DNA from: Pandoraea iniqua
GTDB lineage: Bacteria; Pseudomonadota; Gammaproteobacteria; Burkholderiales; Burkholderiaceae
Reading direction: 5' to 3'
Length of the DNA: 64,000 nt
Assembly: GCF_902459685.1 (NCBI RefSeq)
Contig: NZ_CABPSF010000007.1
Coordinates: 248,001 to 312,000 of the forward strand
Of the stretch, positions 56,893-64,000 are shown one piece after another. Positions within the stretch are counted from its first letter, which is position 1. The number at the start of each line of letters is the position of its first letter. The notes under the pieces are model-generated. The model did not search any database, was not told the origin of the DNA, and worked only from the letters and a program-made list of their open reading frames with translations. Made by a program: the position numbers and the translations under genes.

Positions 56893-58071
56893 ATGTTGAC
56901 GACGTCTCTGCTCGCGATCACTGCCCTGCTCAGCTTCATGATGTTGCTGATCATCGGCTCGCTGGTACGCTCGCGCGTCGCGGGTGTGCGCGAGTGGTGC
57001 TGGGCCAACGCGGCCGTGCTCATCTCGCTGCCACTGTTCGCCTTGCGCGGCCACGTGCCCGACTTCCTCTCGATTCCCGTTGCCAATGTCATGCTCGGCG
57101 GCGGCCTGCTGCTCTATTACGCCGGTTGTGCCCGCTACCTCGGCCAGTCGCCGCACTGGCCGGTGCTCGGTGCGTCGCTCGGCGTGCTGACCGGGGCCAT
57201 GTTGTTCTGGTTTTACGGCAGCGAGAACACGCAGCTTCGGGTGGTCATCGTGTCGGCGTATCACGCGGTGGTGCTGCTCGCCACGGCCGTGCTCATCATG
57301 CGGCACATTCCGCCACGGCGGCATCCTTATAACTATTGGCTCACGGCGGGCCTCGCCACGGCATTCGCCATCGGCCACATCGTGCGGGGCGCCGTATTCG
57401 GCTGGGCACCTGCGCCCGGCCCCGAGCTGATGGGGGCGTCGACGTTCAACGCCGTCATGCTCACTATCGGTGCCGTGGTCATGCCGGCGCTGACCATGGG
57501 ATCGGTCATGATGATTCACGATGCGATGCTGGCCACGGCGGAAGAAGCCGCCAATCGCGACTATCTGACGGGCGCGCTCTCGCGCAAGCATTTCGATCTG
57601 CTCGCCCGGCAGGAGATGGCGCGGGCGCTGTCACACGGCTGGCCGTTGTCGATCGTGGTCATCGACCTCGATCACTTCAAGCAGATCAACGACACCTACG
57701 GCCACGCGGGCGGCGACACCGTGCTGCGCGAGTTCGTCAAGCTGGTGCGCGACGGCTTGCGCGAAGGCGATGTCTTCGGGCGGCTGGGCGGCGAGGAGTT
57801 TGCCGTGCTGTTACCCGGCACCGATACGGCGGGGGCCATTCGTATTGCCGAGCGCCTGCGCGGGCAAGTGAGCCGGCACCTCGTGGCCGGGCCGTTCGGC
57901 GTCTGTCACTACACCCTGAGCGGCGGTGTCGCGACGTGGCACGAGCATGAGAGTCTCGAAGCGCTGTGCATGCGGGCCGACCGCGCGCTGTATGCCGCGA
58001 AGATTTCCGGGCGCAATCTCGTGCTCTCCGATGTGCTGTCGAGCGACGAGACCGCGTCGGAAGCGGGTTGA
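56893..58071 (+). CDS. Membrane diguanylate cyclase (GGDEF, active)
   Basis: The 392-residue protein makes cyclic di-GMP. The N-terminal 215 residues hold about six to seven membrane helices acting as a sensor. The GGDEF domain (about 220-385) has the intact active motif GGEEF (299-303) and an inhibitory I-site RxxD as REGD (290-293), five residues upstream. It is probably an active, product-inhibited enzyme. No signal-binding partner is adjacent. The gene ends 34 bases before the convergent GST-like gene. Confidence 0.95.
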   Translation: MLTTSLLAITALLSFMMLLIIGSLVRSRVAGVREWCWANAAVLISLPLFALRGHVPDFLSIPVANVMLGGGLLLYYAGCARYLGQSPHWPVLGASLGVLTGAMLFWFYGSENTQLRVVIVSAYHAVVLLATAVLIMRHIPPRRHPYNYWLTAGLATAFAIGHIVRGAVFGWAPAPGPELMGASTFNAVMLTIGAVVMPALTMGSVMMIHDAMLATAEEAANRDYLTGALSRKHFDLLARQEMARALSHGWPLSIVVIDLDHFKQINDTYGHAGGDTVLREFVKLVRDGLREGDVFGRLGGEEFAVLLPGTDTAGAIRIAERLRGQVSRHLVAGPFGVCHYTLSGGVATWHEHESLEALCMRADRALYAAKISGRNLVLSDVLSSDETASEAG

Positions 58072-58105
58072 CGCTTCCCGTGCCGCCAGTCGGCGTCAGT
58101 CGGCG

Positions 58106-58813
58106 TCAGCTGGCAATCTCCGGGAAGAACTCGCGACGCATACGCGCGACGTATTCCATGAGGTTGGGGTGATTGTCGATCTCGTCGCGCAACAGATGCT
58201 TGAACTGCGGCGCCATGGCGCTCGCGATGAACGCAAATGCAGTGGCATCCGCGCCGCAAGGCGAACTTCCGAAGAAATACGGCTTGTCACCAAGCAATTG
58301 GGCGGCGGCCTGAGCGCCACGGGCGAGCAACTGCTGTTGCTCCGCAGGTGAATAGCGCTGCGTGCCCTGACCTTGCAGCGTATTGCGGATCTTGCGGCGG
58401 ATGAACGATTCCGCCACCGGGCGCACCGGCCACGGAATCGACTTGAAGTACGACGCCGGGCCCTTGGCGAAATTCTCGTCATCGCACCAGCGCGCCTGCA
58501 CCACATACCAATAGAAGTGATCCTCCAGCGCCTTCTCGAACATCCACGCCGCGCCACGCTGTTCGGGCGTCAGGCTGGCGTCGAAGTCGAACCCGTACTT
58601 TCGTTCGATGTGCAGGCGAATCAACGTCGAGTCCGGCACGATCTGCCCGTCGTCGTCGATAAACGGCAGCTTGCCCTTGGGCGCACGCCGAAAGCCGCCA
58701 CGATCCGTCTGGTAAGGCAGCCCGGCCAGCTTGAGCAGCATCTGCGCTTTGATGACGAACGGGCTGGCATCGGGCAGTCCGAATGCCGGACCAAAGGTGT
58801 ACAGGGTCAACAT
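58106..58813 (-). CDS. Glutathione S-transferase-like protein (failed-axon-connection type)
   Basis: The start ATG 58813 gives 235 residues. The N-terminal thioredoxin-like domain reads LTLYTFGPAFGLPDASPFVIKAQMLLKLAGLPYQ and KGKLPFIDDDGQIVPDSTLI, the Faxc/GST_N_4 form; the C-terminal domain is all helical with GADATAFAFIASAM. It lacks an obvious catalytic Cys or Tyr at the first strand-helix turn, so activity is uncertain. It is convergent with the diguanylate cyclase gene. Confidence 0.88.
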   Translation of the reverse strand: MLTLYTFGPAFGLPDASPFVIKAQMLLKLAGLPYQTDRGGFRRAPKGKLPFIDDDGQIVPDSTLIRLHIERKYGFDFDASLTPEQRGAAWMFEKALEDHFYWYVVQARWCDDENFAKGPASYFKSIPWPVRPVAESFIRRKIRNTLQGQGTQRYSPAEQQQLLARGAQAAAQLLGDKPYFFGSSPCGADATAFAFIASAMAPQFKHLLRDEIDNHPNLMEYVARMRREFFPEIAS

Positions 58814-58962
58814 CGTGGCTAAACTCCTGCGCAAAAAGGGGATGAATAAGGATGGCGCAGAGTATTACATGAGTGAGCGCCCCGGCGGCCAATGTCGCGT
58901 CCACGTCACTCGCGCACTGTGGTTTTATACAGTATCATGTACCCCAATCGAGGAACCTTCTC

Positions 58963-59487
58963 ATGGAAACAATCGACTGGGATCAACTGGCGCTAAGCGC
59001 CGCCGAGCGGGATCTGGCGGGCGTCGTGCGCGAAATTGCCGCGCGTTACGCGCAGCATCACCGCACGCTCGTGGGCGAGCTGTCCGCGCGTGCCGACGCC
59101 AATGACGCCGACGCTACGGCCACCAATGCCACCCATGCTGCCAATACCGTCATGGCGCTCGACTGGCGCACGCTCGTGGCCATCGCCGACGAAGCCGAGG
59201 CCGACATCGGACTGCATGCACGCCACGAGGCGTGGGTATTGGCGCACGTGTTGCGCTTGCCGGGAGACGAAGCCCTGCGCCGTGCGGGCGAGTTGCCCGC
59301 GCTCGACGCTAACGTCGACCTGCATTGGCCCGACGCGCCGACACCGGCCGTGTTCCGCGCTATCGTGGCCGCATTCGCTGGCGACGATAGCCATGAAGAC
59401 ACCGCGAATTTTGCTGCGGCGAAAGGTATCAAGTCCGCACCACGTTCGTCATCGCCCCACGCCGGTGGCCCGGCATGCTCGGCCTGA
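58963..59487 (+). CDS. Hypothetical protein
   Basis: The start ATG 58963 has GAGGA upstream. The 174-residue protein is acidic and Ala-rich, with a helical N-terminus (DQLALSAAERDLAGVVREIAARYAQHHRTLVGEL), an Asp/Ala-rich linker and a central WRTLVAIADEAEADIGLHARHEAWVLAHVLRLPGDEA. It has no signal peptide or membrane segment and I do not recognise a family. It overlaps the exonuclease gene by 13 bases, so the two are probably translationally coupled and may act together. Confidence 0.7.
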   Translation: METIDWDQLALSAAERDLAGVVREIAARYAQHHRTLVGELSARADANDADATATNATHAANTVMALDWRTLVAIADEAEADIGLHARHEAWVLAHVLRLPGDEALRRAGELPALDANVDLHWPDAPTPAVFRAIVAAFAGDDSHEDTANFAAAKGIKSAPRSSSPHAGGPACSA

Positions 59488-61118
59488 ATCCAGTCGCTCC
59501 AGCCGACCCGGTCGATTCGGTTGATCCGGTCGATCCGGACGAGCTTGCCCGGTCGCTGTCTGCGCCGATGGTGTTCGTCGATCTTGAGACCACCGGCGGC
59601 AATGCGTTGTCCGACCGCATCACCGAGATCGGCGTAGTCGAGGTCGGGCCGAACGGCATTGAGCAATGGAGTACGTTGCTCGACCCAGCCGAATCGATTC
59701 CCCCTTTTATCCAGCAACTCACCGGCATCACCAACGAGATGGTGCGGGGTCAGCCGTCGTTCGACACGCTGGCGCAAGGGTTGGCCGAGCGGCTGCATGG
59801 CAAGTTGTTCGTCGCCCACAACGCCCGCTTCGATTACGGCTTTCTCAAAAATGAATTTCGCCGCGCCGGCATCCCGTTTCAGGCCGATGTGCTGTGTACG
59901 GTGCGGCTGTCGCGGCTGCTGTTTCCGGCCGCCGCACGTCACGGGCTCGACGCACTGATCGCACGCTTCGGCCTCGAACCGCTGGGCCGCCACCGCGCGC
60001 TCGCCGATGCGGATCTGCTCTGGCAATTCTGGCAAAAGCTGCACACGCTCTATCAACCGGCGTTAATCGACCAAGCGGTACAGCGTGTGACCAAACGCGC
60101 CAGCCAGCCGCCACAGTTGCCGGATGAAGCCATCGATGCCCTGCCCGACGCCCCCGGCGTCTATCTGTTCTATGGCGAGGGCGATACGTTGCTCTATGTC
60201 GGCAAGAGCGTCGACATTCGCGCGCGCGTGCGTTCTCACTTCTCGAGCGACCATCAGGTCGCCAAAGACTTGCGCATCTCGCAGGAAATTCGCCGCGTGG
60301 AAGCGCGGCGCACGGCAGGCGAACTCGGAGCGTTGCTGCTGGAATCGCAACTCGTCAAACAATTGCAGCCGATTCATAACCGGATGCTGCGACGCTCGGC
60401 CAGTCTCTATAGCTGGCAGATGGACGCGCAGAGCGACACGCCGCAACTCGTGAACGCCCGCACCGTGGACTTTGCTAGTGTGGGCACGCTCTACGGCACG
60501 TTCTCGTCCCGCAACCGGGCAGAAATGGCGCTGCGTTCGCTCGCCGACGAACACCGGCTGTGCTGTGCACAACTCGGGTTGGAGAAAAGCGAAGCGGGCC
60601 GTCCCTGCTTCGGCTATCAGGTCAAACGCTGCGACGGCGTGTGCACAGGTGCCGCGCCACTGGCCCCGCACACGGCGCGCTTGCGCGAAGCACTCGCCAC
60701 CCTGCAATTGCAGACATGGCCCTACGATGGCCCGATTGCCATCGAAGAACGCCGCGCCGGTGCCGAGGGGGCCGAAGGTGTCGTGGATGACGCCGATGGT
60801 CCCAACGTCGAGTATCACGTGATCGACCGCTGGCAGTACCTTGGGAGCGTGCGCTCGCAAGACGCCCTGAACGATCTGATCGACGGCATGCCGCCGGTGA
60901 CCGGTTTCGATCCGGACATCTACCGCCTGCTCGGGCGACGTTTGGCCGCGTCGTCCCCGTTAGTGATCATTCACCTCACAAGGCCGGCATTTCGCCTGAG
61001 TCCCGTCGAACCGCCGCAGGACGTTGCCCCCAAGCGAAAGAGTGTGGCGCTGTTGCGTCGCCGGGTGCCGCGCCCGGAAGACCCGGCGCAGCGCCGCCTG
61101 CCCTTCGACGCGGAATAA
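59475..61118 (+). CDS. DnaQ-type 3'-5' exonuclease fused to a GIY-YIG (UvrC/Cho-like) nuclease
   Basis: The 547-residue protein has an N-terminal DEDDh exonuclease with DLETTGG (Asp36, Glu38), HNARFDYGFLKNE (Asp120) and HRALADAD (His173, Asp178), and a GIY-YIG domain with GVYLFYGEGDTLLYVGKSVDIRARVRSHF (about 228-256). The UvrC helix-hairpin-helix and RNase H-like domains are absent, as in Cho. The fusion is known in several bacterial groups and suggests a DNA-repair nuclease. The N-terminal PVDSVDPVDP is a 9-base repeat. It is translationally coupled to the hypothetical gene before it. Confidence 0.9.
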   Translation: MLGLNPVAPADPVDSVDPVDPDELARSLSAPMVFVDLETTGGNALSDRITEIGVVEVGPNGIEQWSTLLDPAESIPPFIQQLTGITNEMVRGQPSFDTLAQGLAERLHGKLFVAHNARFDYGFLKNEFRRAGIPFQADVLCTVRLSRLLFPAAARHGLDALIARFGLEPLGRHRALADADLLWQFWQKLHTLYQPALIDQAVQRVTKRASQPPQLPDEAIDALPDAPGVYLFYGEGDTLLYVGKSVDIRARVRSHFSSDHQVAKDLRISQEIRRVEARRTAGELGALLLESQLVKQLQPIHNRMLRRSASLYSWQMDAQSDTPQLVNARTVDFASVGTLYGTFSSRNRAEMALRSLADEHRLCCAQLGLEKSEAGRPCFGYQVKRCDGVCTGAAPLAPHTARLREALATLQLQTWPYDGPIAIEERRAGAEGAEGVVDDADGPNVEYHVIDRWQYLGSVRSQDALNDLIDGMPPVTGFDPDIYRLLGRRLAASSPLVIIHLTRPAFRLSPVEPPQDVAPKRKSVALLRRRVPRPEDPAQRRLPFDAE

Positions 61119-61458
61119 ATCCCCCGCCGCAGCACCAACACGGAACGCACCGGCCAGCCACGGGCCGGGCGTCACCGCCTGCGCTCGCCCTGAAGACGCC
61201 GCCGTACCTCCCCCGCACCGCCCCTCCATTTATTTCCGAACCGTCGTCACCTAGGCAAAACCCTCCTTTGCACCGTACGGCATGAGCATATAAATATTAA
61301 GTATTTGCAAGACGCATGCTGATGGCCGAAGAATACGCAATTCGAATACAACAAGAATTGCCGTTTTTGCGGCCTCGGCGACGTCGATGACCGGACAACG
61401 CGCTCTGCACCCTGTGCCGTCGCGCCCCGCCCAACGCCGTCCCACCCCACCGAGCACG
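61119..61458. other. Intergenic region before the LysR gene
   Basis: No gene is seen in these 340 bases. The first 100 bases are GC-rich. An AT-rich stretch at about 61282-61310 (including ATATAAATATTAAG) is a likely promoter region for the LysR gene. An inverted element GCAAAA/TTTGC lies near 61255-61270. No terminator with a T-run is obvious after the nuclease gene. Confidence 0.45.
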
Positions 61459-62439
61459 ATGGAATTACGCCAACTCGAAGCCTTCGCGGCGGTCATGTCG
61501 ACCGGTAGCATCACTGCTGCCGGACGCCTGCTCGGACGCTCGCAGCCCGCCATCACGCGGATGATTCAGGAGCTCGAAGCCGAAATCGGCTACGCCCTGT
61601 TCACCCGCAGTGGCCCGCGCGTCACGCCGACGGAACAAGGCTTTCTGCTCTTCGAAGACGTCGAGCACGTGCTCGCCGGGTTGCAACAAATTCGCGCCCG
61701 CGCCGACGAGATCGCCCGGGGTCAGACCCGCCCGCTCCATATTGCAGCGACCTCGGCGCTCGCCGCCGGCCTCGTCCCCGCCGCCCTCGCATTGCCCGGA
61801 CTCGCGCGCGACAGCATCCAGATCCAGATGCGCAGCACGTCGCCCGAGCAAGTCGTGCACGCCGTACTGACGGGCGCCGCCGACATCGGCGTGACCAGCC
61901 TGCCGCTCGAACATCGCGGCATCGTCGTGCACTGGATCGGCGAGTCGGCTTGCGTCGCCGCCGTGCGCTGCGACGATCCGCTTGCCGCTTACGACCGCCT
62001 GCCGCTGGCCGAATGTGTGGGCCGCCGCATCATCACGATGCAAAACCCCTACCGGCTGCGCCGCCGTCTCGATCAGGCGTTCAGCCAAGCGGGCGTCGCA
62101 CCGGCTGGACTGATTGAAACCAACGCGTCGATCAACGCGATGACCGCTGTGCGTGCCGGCCTCGGCATTGCCGTGCTCGAACCCGTGACCGCTTACGGTC
62201 TGCCGTTGGCCGACGTTGCCGTGCGTCCCATCGACGCCGACATCCCGTTCTTCTTCGGCGTCATTACGCGCGATGCCCGTGCGCCGTCTCCGGCTGCGCT
62301 CGCTTTCGTCGACGCACTGGCCGATGCCGCCCGCACGTTGCTGCCCGACTTCGCGCAGCGCGCCGCCACCGAACACGCCCAAGTCTTGCAGTCGCTCTAC
62401 GGCGATCTGCCCGCCCCCAAGGAAGCCCTGTCGTCATGA
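61459..62439 (+). CDS. LysR family transcriptional regulator
   Basis: The start ATG 61459 gives ELRQLEAFAAVMSTGSITAAGRLLGRSQPAITRMIQELEAEIGYALFTRS, the LysR helix-turn-helix. The effector domain (about 95-300) is full length, giving 326 residues. Unusually it is co-directional with, and overlaps by four bases, the FAD-dependent enzyme that follows. The regulator is therefore the first gene of an operon continuing into an ABC permease. It resembles regulators that respond to amino acid- or peptide-like ligands, but the ligand is unknown. Confidence 0.93.
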   Translation: MELRQLEAFAAVMSTGSITAAGRLLGRSQPAITRMIQELEAEIGYALFTRSGPRVTPTEQGFLLFEDVEHVLAGLQQIRARADEIARGQTRPLHIAATSALAAGLVPAALALPGLARDSIQIQMRSTSPEQVVHAVLTGAADIGVTSLPLEHRGIVVHWIGESACVAAVRCDDPLAAYDRLPLAECVGRRIITMQNPYRLRRRLDQAFSQAGVAPAGLIETNASINAMTAVRAGLGIAVLEPVTAYGLPLADVAVRPIDADIPFFFGVITRDARAPSPAALAFVDALADAARTLLPDFAQRAATEHAQVLQSLYGDLPAPKEALSS

Positions 62440-63944
62440 CCCAGTCCCCGACATCCGCCATCGGCCTGACCGCGCTCGAAACGCGCCTGCGTCAGGACCT
62501 CGCCTGGCTCGAACTGCCCGCCAAGCGCTGGGTGCCCGCGCGCACATACGAAGGACAACCCGTGCTCGACGTCGCCATCATCGGCGGCGGCATGGCCGGT
62601 CTCGCGGCCGCCACCTCGCTCACGCATCTGGGTGTGGGCGCCGTGATCTTCGATCAGTCGCCGCGTGGCTTCGAAGGCCCGTGGGCCACGACTGCCCGCA
62701 TGGAAACGCTGCGCTCGCCCAAGCAACTGACCGGCCCGGCGCTCGGCCTGCCTGCGCTCACGTTCCGCGCATGGTTCGAAGCGCAGTTCGGCCTCGACGC
62801 GTGGGATGCGCTCGACAAGATTCCGCGCCTGCAATGGATGGACTACCTGCGCTGGTATCGCGAAGTGCTCGCGATCGACGTGCGCAACGAACATCGCATC
62901 ACCGCCATTACGCCGCTGAGCGGCGGGCAAGACGGTCTGGTTGCGCTGTCCGTGACGTCGCCCGAAGGCGACAGCACCGTCTACGCGCGCCACGTGGTGC
63001 TCGCCACGGGCCGCGACGGTTTGGGCGGCGCGACCGTGCCCGCGTTTGCGCGCGACCTGCCGCGCCGCTTCTGGGCGCACTCGTCCGACGAGATGGACTA
63101 CGCCACGCTGCGCGGCAAACGCGTGGGCGTGATCGGCGCCGGCGCATCGGCCATGGACAGCGCCGCCACCGCGCTCGAAGCGGGTGCCGCCAGCGTTGAT
63201 CTGCTGATTCGCCGCGCCGATATTCCGCGCGTCAACAAGGGCAAAGGCGCGGGCAACCCGGGGCTGACCCACGGCCACCTGAATCTGCCCGACGAATGGA
63301 AATGGCGCATCCGCCACTACGTCAACGTGCAACAAGTGCCGCCCCCGCGCGGCAGCACGCTGCGCGTGTCGCGTCATCCGAATGCCCGCTTCAATCTGGG
63401 GGCGCCGATTCTCGACGTCACCCCGGTGGGCGACGAACTGCATGTGCGCACGGCCAAGGGCACGTTTGTGCTCGACTTCCTCGTCTTTGCCACGGGGTTC
63501 CGCATCGATATCACGAGCCGTCCGGAGTTTGCCCCGTTTGCGCAGTACGTGCGTAAGTGGAGCGACCGCTACGCGCCTGCGGCCGGTGACGAAGATGTCG
63601 AACTCTCCGATTCGCCCGATCTCGGACCGAACTTTGAATTCCTCGAGAAGACACCCGGCGCCTGCCCGGGCCTCGATCGCATTCACTGCTTCTGCGCACC
63701 GGCCACGCTCACGCATGGTGCCGTCTCCGGCGATATCCCCGCCGTGAGCGAGGGCGCCAAGCGTCTCGCACAAGGGCTGGCGGGTTCGTTCTACCGCGAA
63801 GACGTCGAGCACCACTACGCCAATATGGAAACGTACGCCGAGCCTGAAGTCTACGGCGATGAATGGACGCCCGCCCCGCCGCCGCCCGCACTGAACGGCG
63901 ACGATGGTGACGACGGCGCCGCTCGCGAGGAGCGCATCGCATGA
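62436..63944 (+). CDS. FAD/NAD(P)-dependent flavoprotein monooxygenase-like
   Basis: The 502-residue protein has two dinucleotide-binding motifs: VAIIGGGMAGLAAA near residue 47 for FAD and GVIGAGASAMDSAA at about 232 for NADPH, with the ATG-type motif FATGFRID near residue 350. This is the layout of class B flavin monooxygenases and N-hydroxylating relatives. It overlaps the LysR gene before it and the permease gene after it by four bases each, so the three are one transcription unit. The substrate is unknown; it may be imported by the adjacent transporter. Confidence 0.88.
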   Translation: MTQSPTSAIGLTALETRLRQDLAWLELPAKRWVPARTYEGQPVLDVAIIGGGMAGLAAATSLTHLGVGAVIFDQSPRGFEGPWATTARMETLRSPKQLTGPALGLPALTFRAWFEAQFGLDAWDALDKIPRLQWMDYLRWYREVLAIDVRNEHRITAITPLSGGQDGLVALSVTSPEGDSTVYARHVVLATGRDGLGGATVPAFARDLPRRFWAHSSDEMDYATLRGKRVGVIGAGASAMDSAATALEAGAASVDLLIRRADIPRVNKGKGAGNPGLTHGHLNLPDEWKWRIRHYVNVQQVPPPRGSTLRVSRHPNARFNLGAPILDVTPVGDELHVRTAKGTFVLDFLVFATGFRIDITSRPEFAPFAQYVRKWSDRYAPAAGDEDVELSDSPDLGPNFEFLEKTPGACPGLDRIHCFCAPATLTHGAVSGDIPAVSEGAKRLAQGLAGSFYREDVEHHYANMETYAEPEVYGDEWTPAPPPPALNGDDGDDGAAREERIA

Positions 63945-64000
63945 GTGCATGGATTCTTCGCCGCGTGCTGCAAGCGGTGTTCGTCGTCTGGCTGATGACG
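63941..64000 (+). CDS. ABC transporter permease, peptide/opine type (DppB-like), 5' end only
   Basis: Only 20 codons are inside the window (MSAWILRRVLQAVFVVWLMT). The start ATG overlaps the stop of the FAD protein gene. The N-terminus with an LRR-type motif followed by a hydrophobic helix is typical of DppB/OppB permeases. The rest lies outside the window. Confidence 0.6.
   Translation, partial: MSAWILRRVLQAVFVVWLMT

Overview
This 64-kb window is chromosomal DNA of a high-GC beta-proteobacterium, most likely a Burkholderiales member close to Pandoraea. Three things point there: the conserved order pgk-pyk-fba-(insert)-purC-purE-purK-sua5 on the minus strand, small DUF4148-type and DUF4019-type secreted proteins, and a zinc-finger gene next to waaF. 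The genus is an inference, because no rRNA or other phylogenetic marker is present. I found no tRNA, rRNA, CRISPR array, prophage or insertion sequence.

Layout. 1-4276: end of a sterol-desaturase-like membrane enzyme, then sua5 and purine genes purK, purE and purC. 4350-6980: an accessory insert holding a YopH-like protein tyrosine phosphatase homologue with a degenerate active site and a small secreted protein resembling the SecDF P1 head. 7018-12277: glycolytic fba, pyk and pgk, then the branched-chain amino-acid exporter azlCD. 12647-16221: zinc finger, heptosyltransferase waaF and three small metabolic or unknown genes. 16247-24353: M48 protease with TPR region, moaC, two transporter/regulator pairs (EamA with MarR, MFS with LysR) and groESL with a sigma-70 promoter and a perfect CIRCE element.

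24611-45640: membrane methyltransferase-like protein, Tat-type serine hydrolase, a 2070-residue autotransporter divergent from a LuxR-type regulator and 7TMR-type histidine kinase, a DUF4157 HExxH protein, a lipoprotein with a 9-bp minisatellite, an OmpR-type two-component system divergent from a periplasmic methionine-sulfoxide repair operon (msrB, dipZ-like, msrA), and a VOC protein with a WYL regulator. 45762-50994: a three-subunit periplasmic molybdenum hydroxylase (triheme cytochrome c, 2[2Fe-2S] subunit, molybdopterin subunit).

51498-64000: two GNAT acetyltransferases around an XRE-cupin regulator with a 36-bp palindrome, an alpha/beta hydrolase, DUF4148 and DUF4019 proteins, a GntR/FCD regulator behind a hairpin-rich spacer, a diguanylate cyclase, a GST-like protein, a DnaQ exonuclease/GIY-YIG fusion, and a LysR-FAD monooxygenase-ABC permease operon cut by the window end.

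The best candidates for something undescribed are the pseudo-tyrosine-phosphatase (catalytic Cys replaced by Ser) at 4350-6080, the autotransporter/two-component locus with helically phased T-tracts, and the sulfoxide-repair operon paired with its own two-component system.
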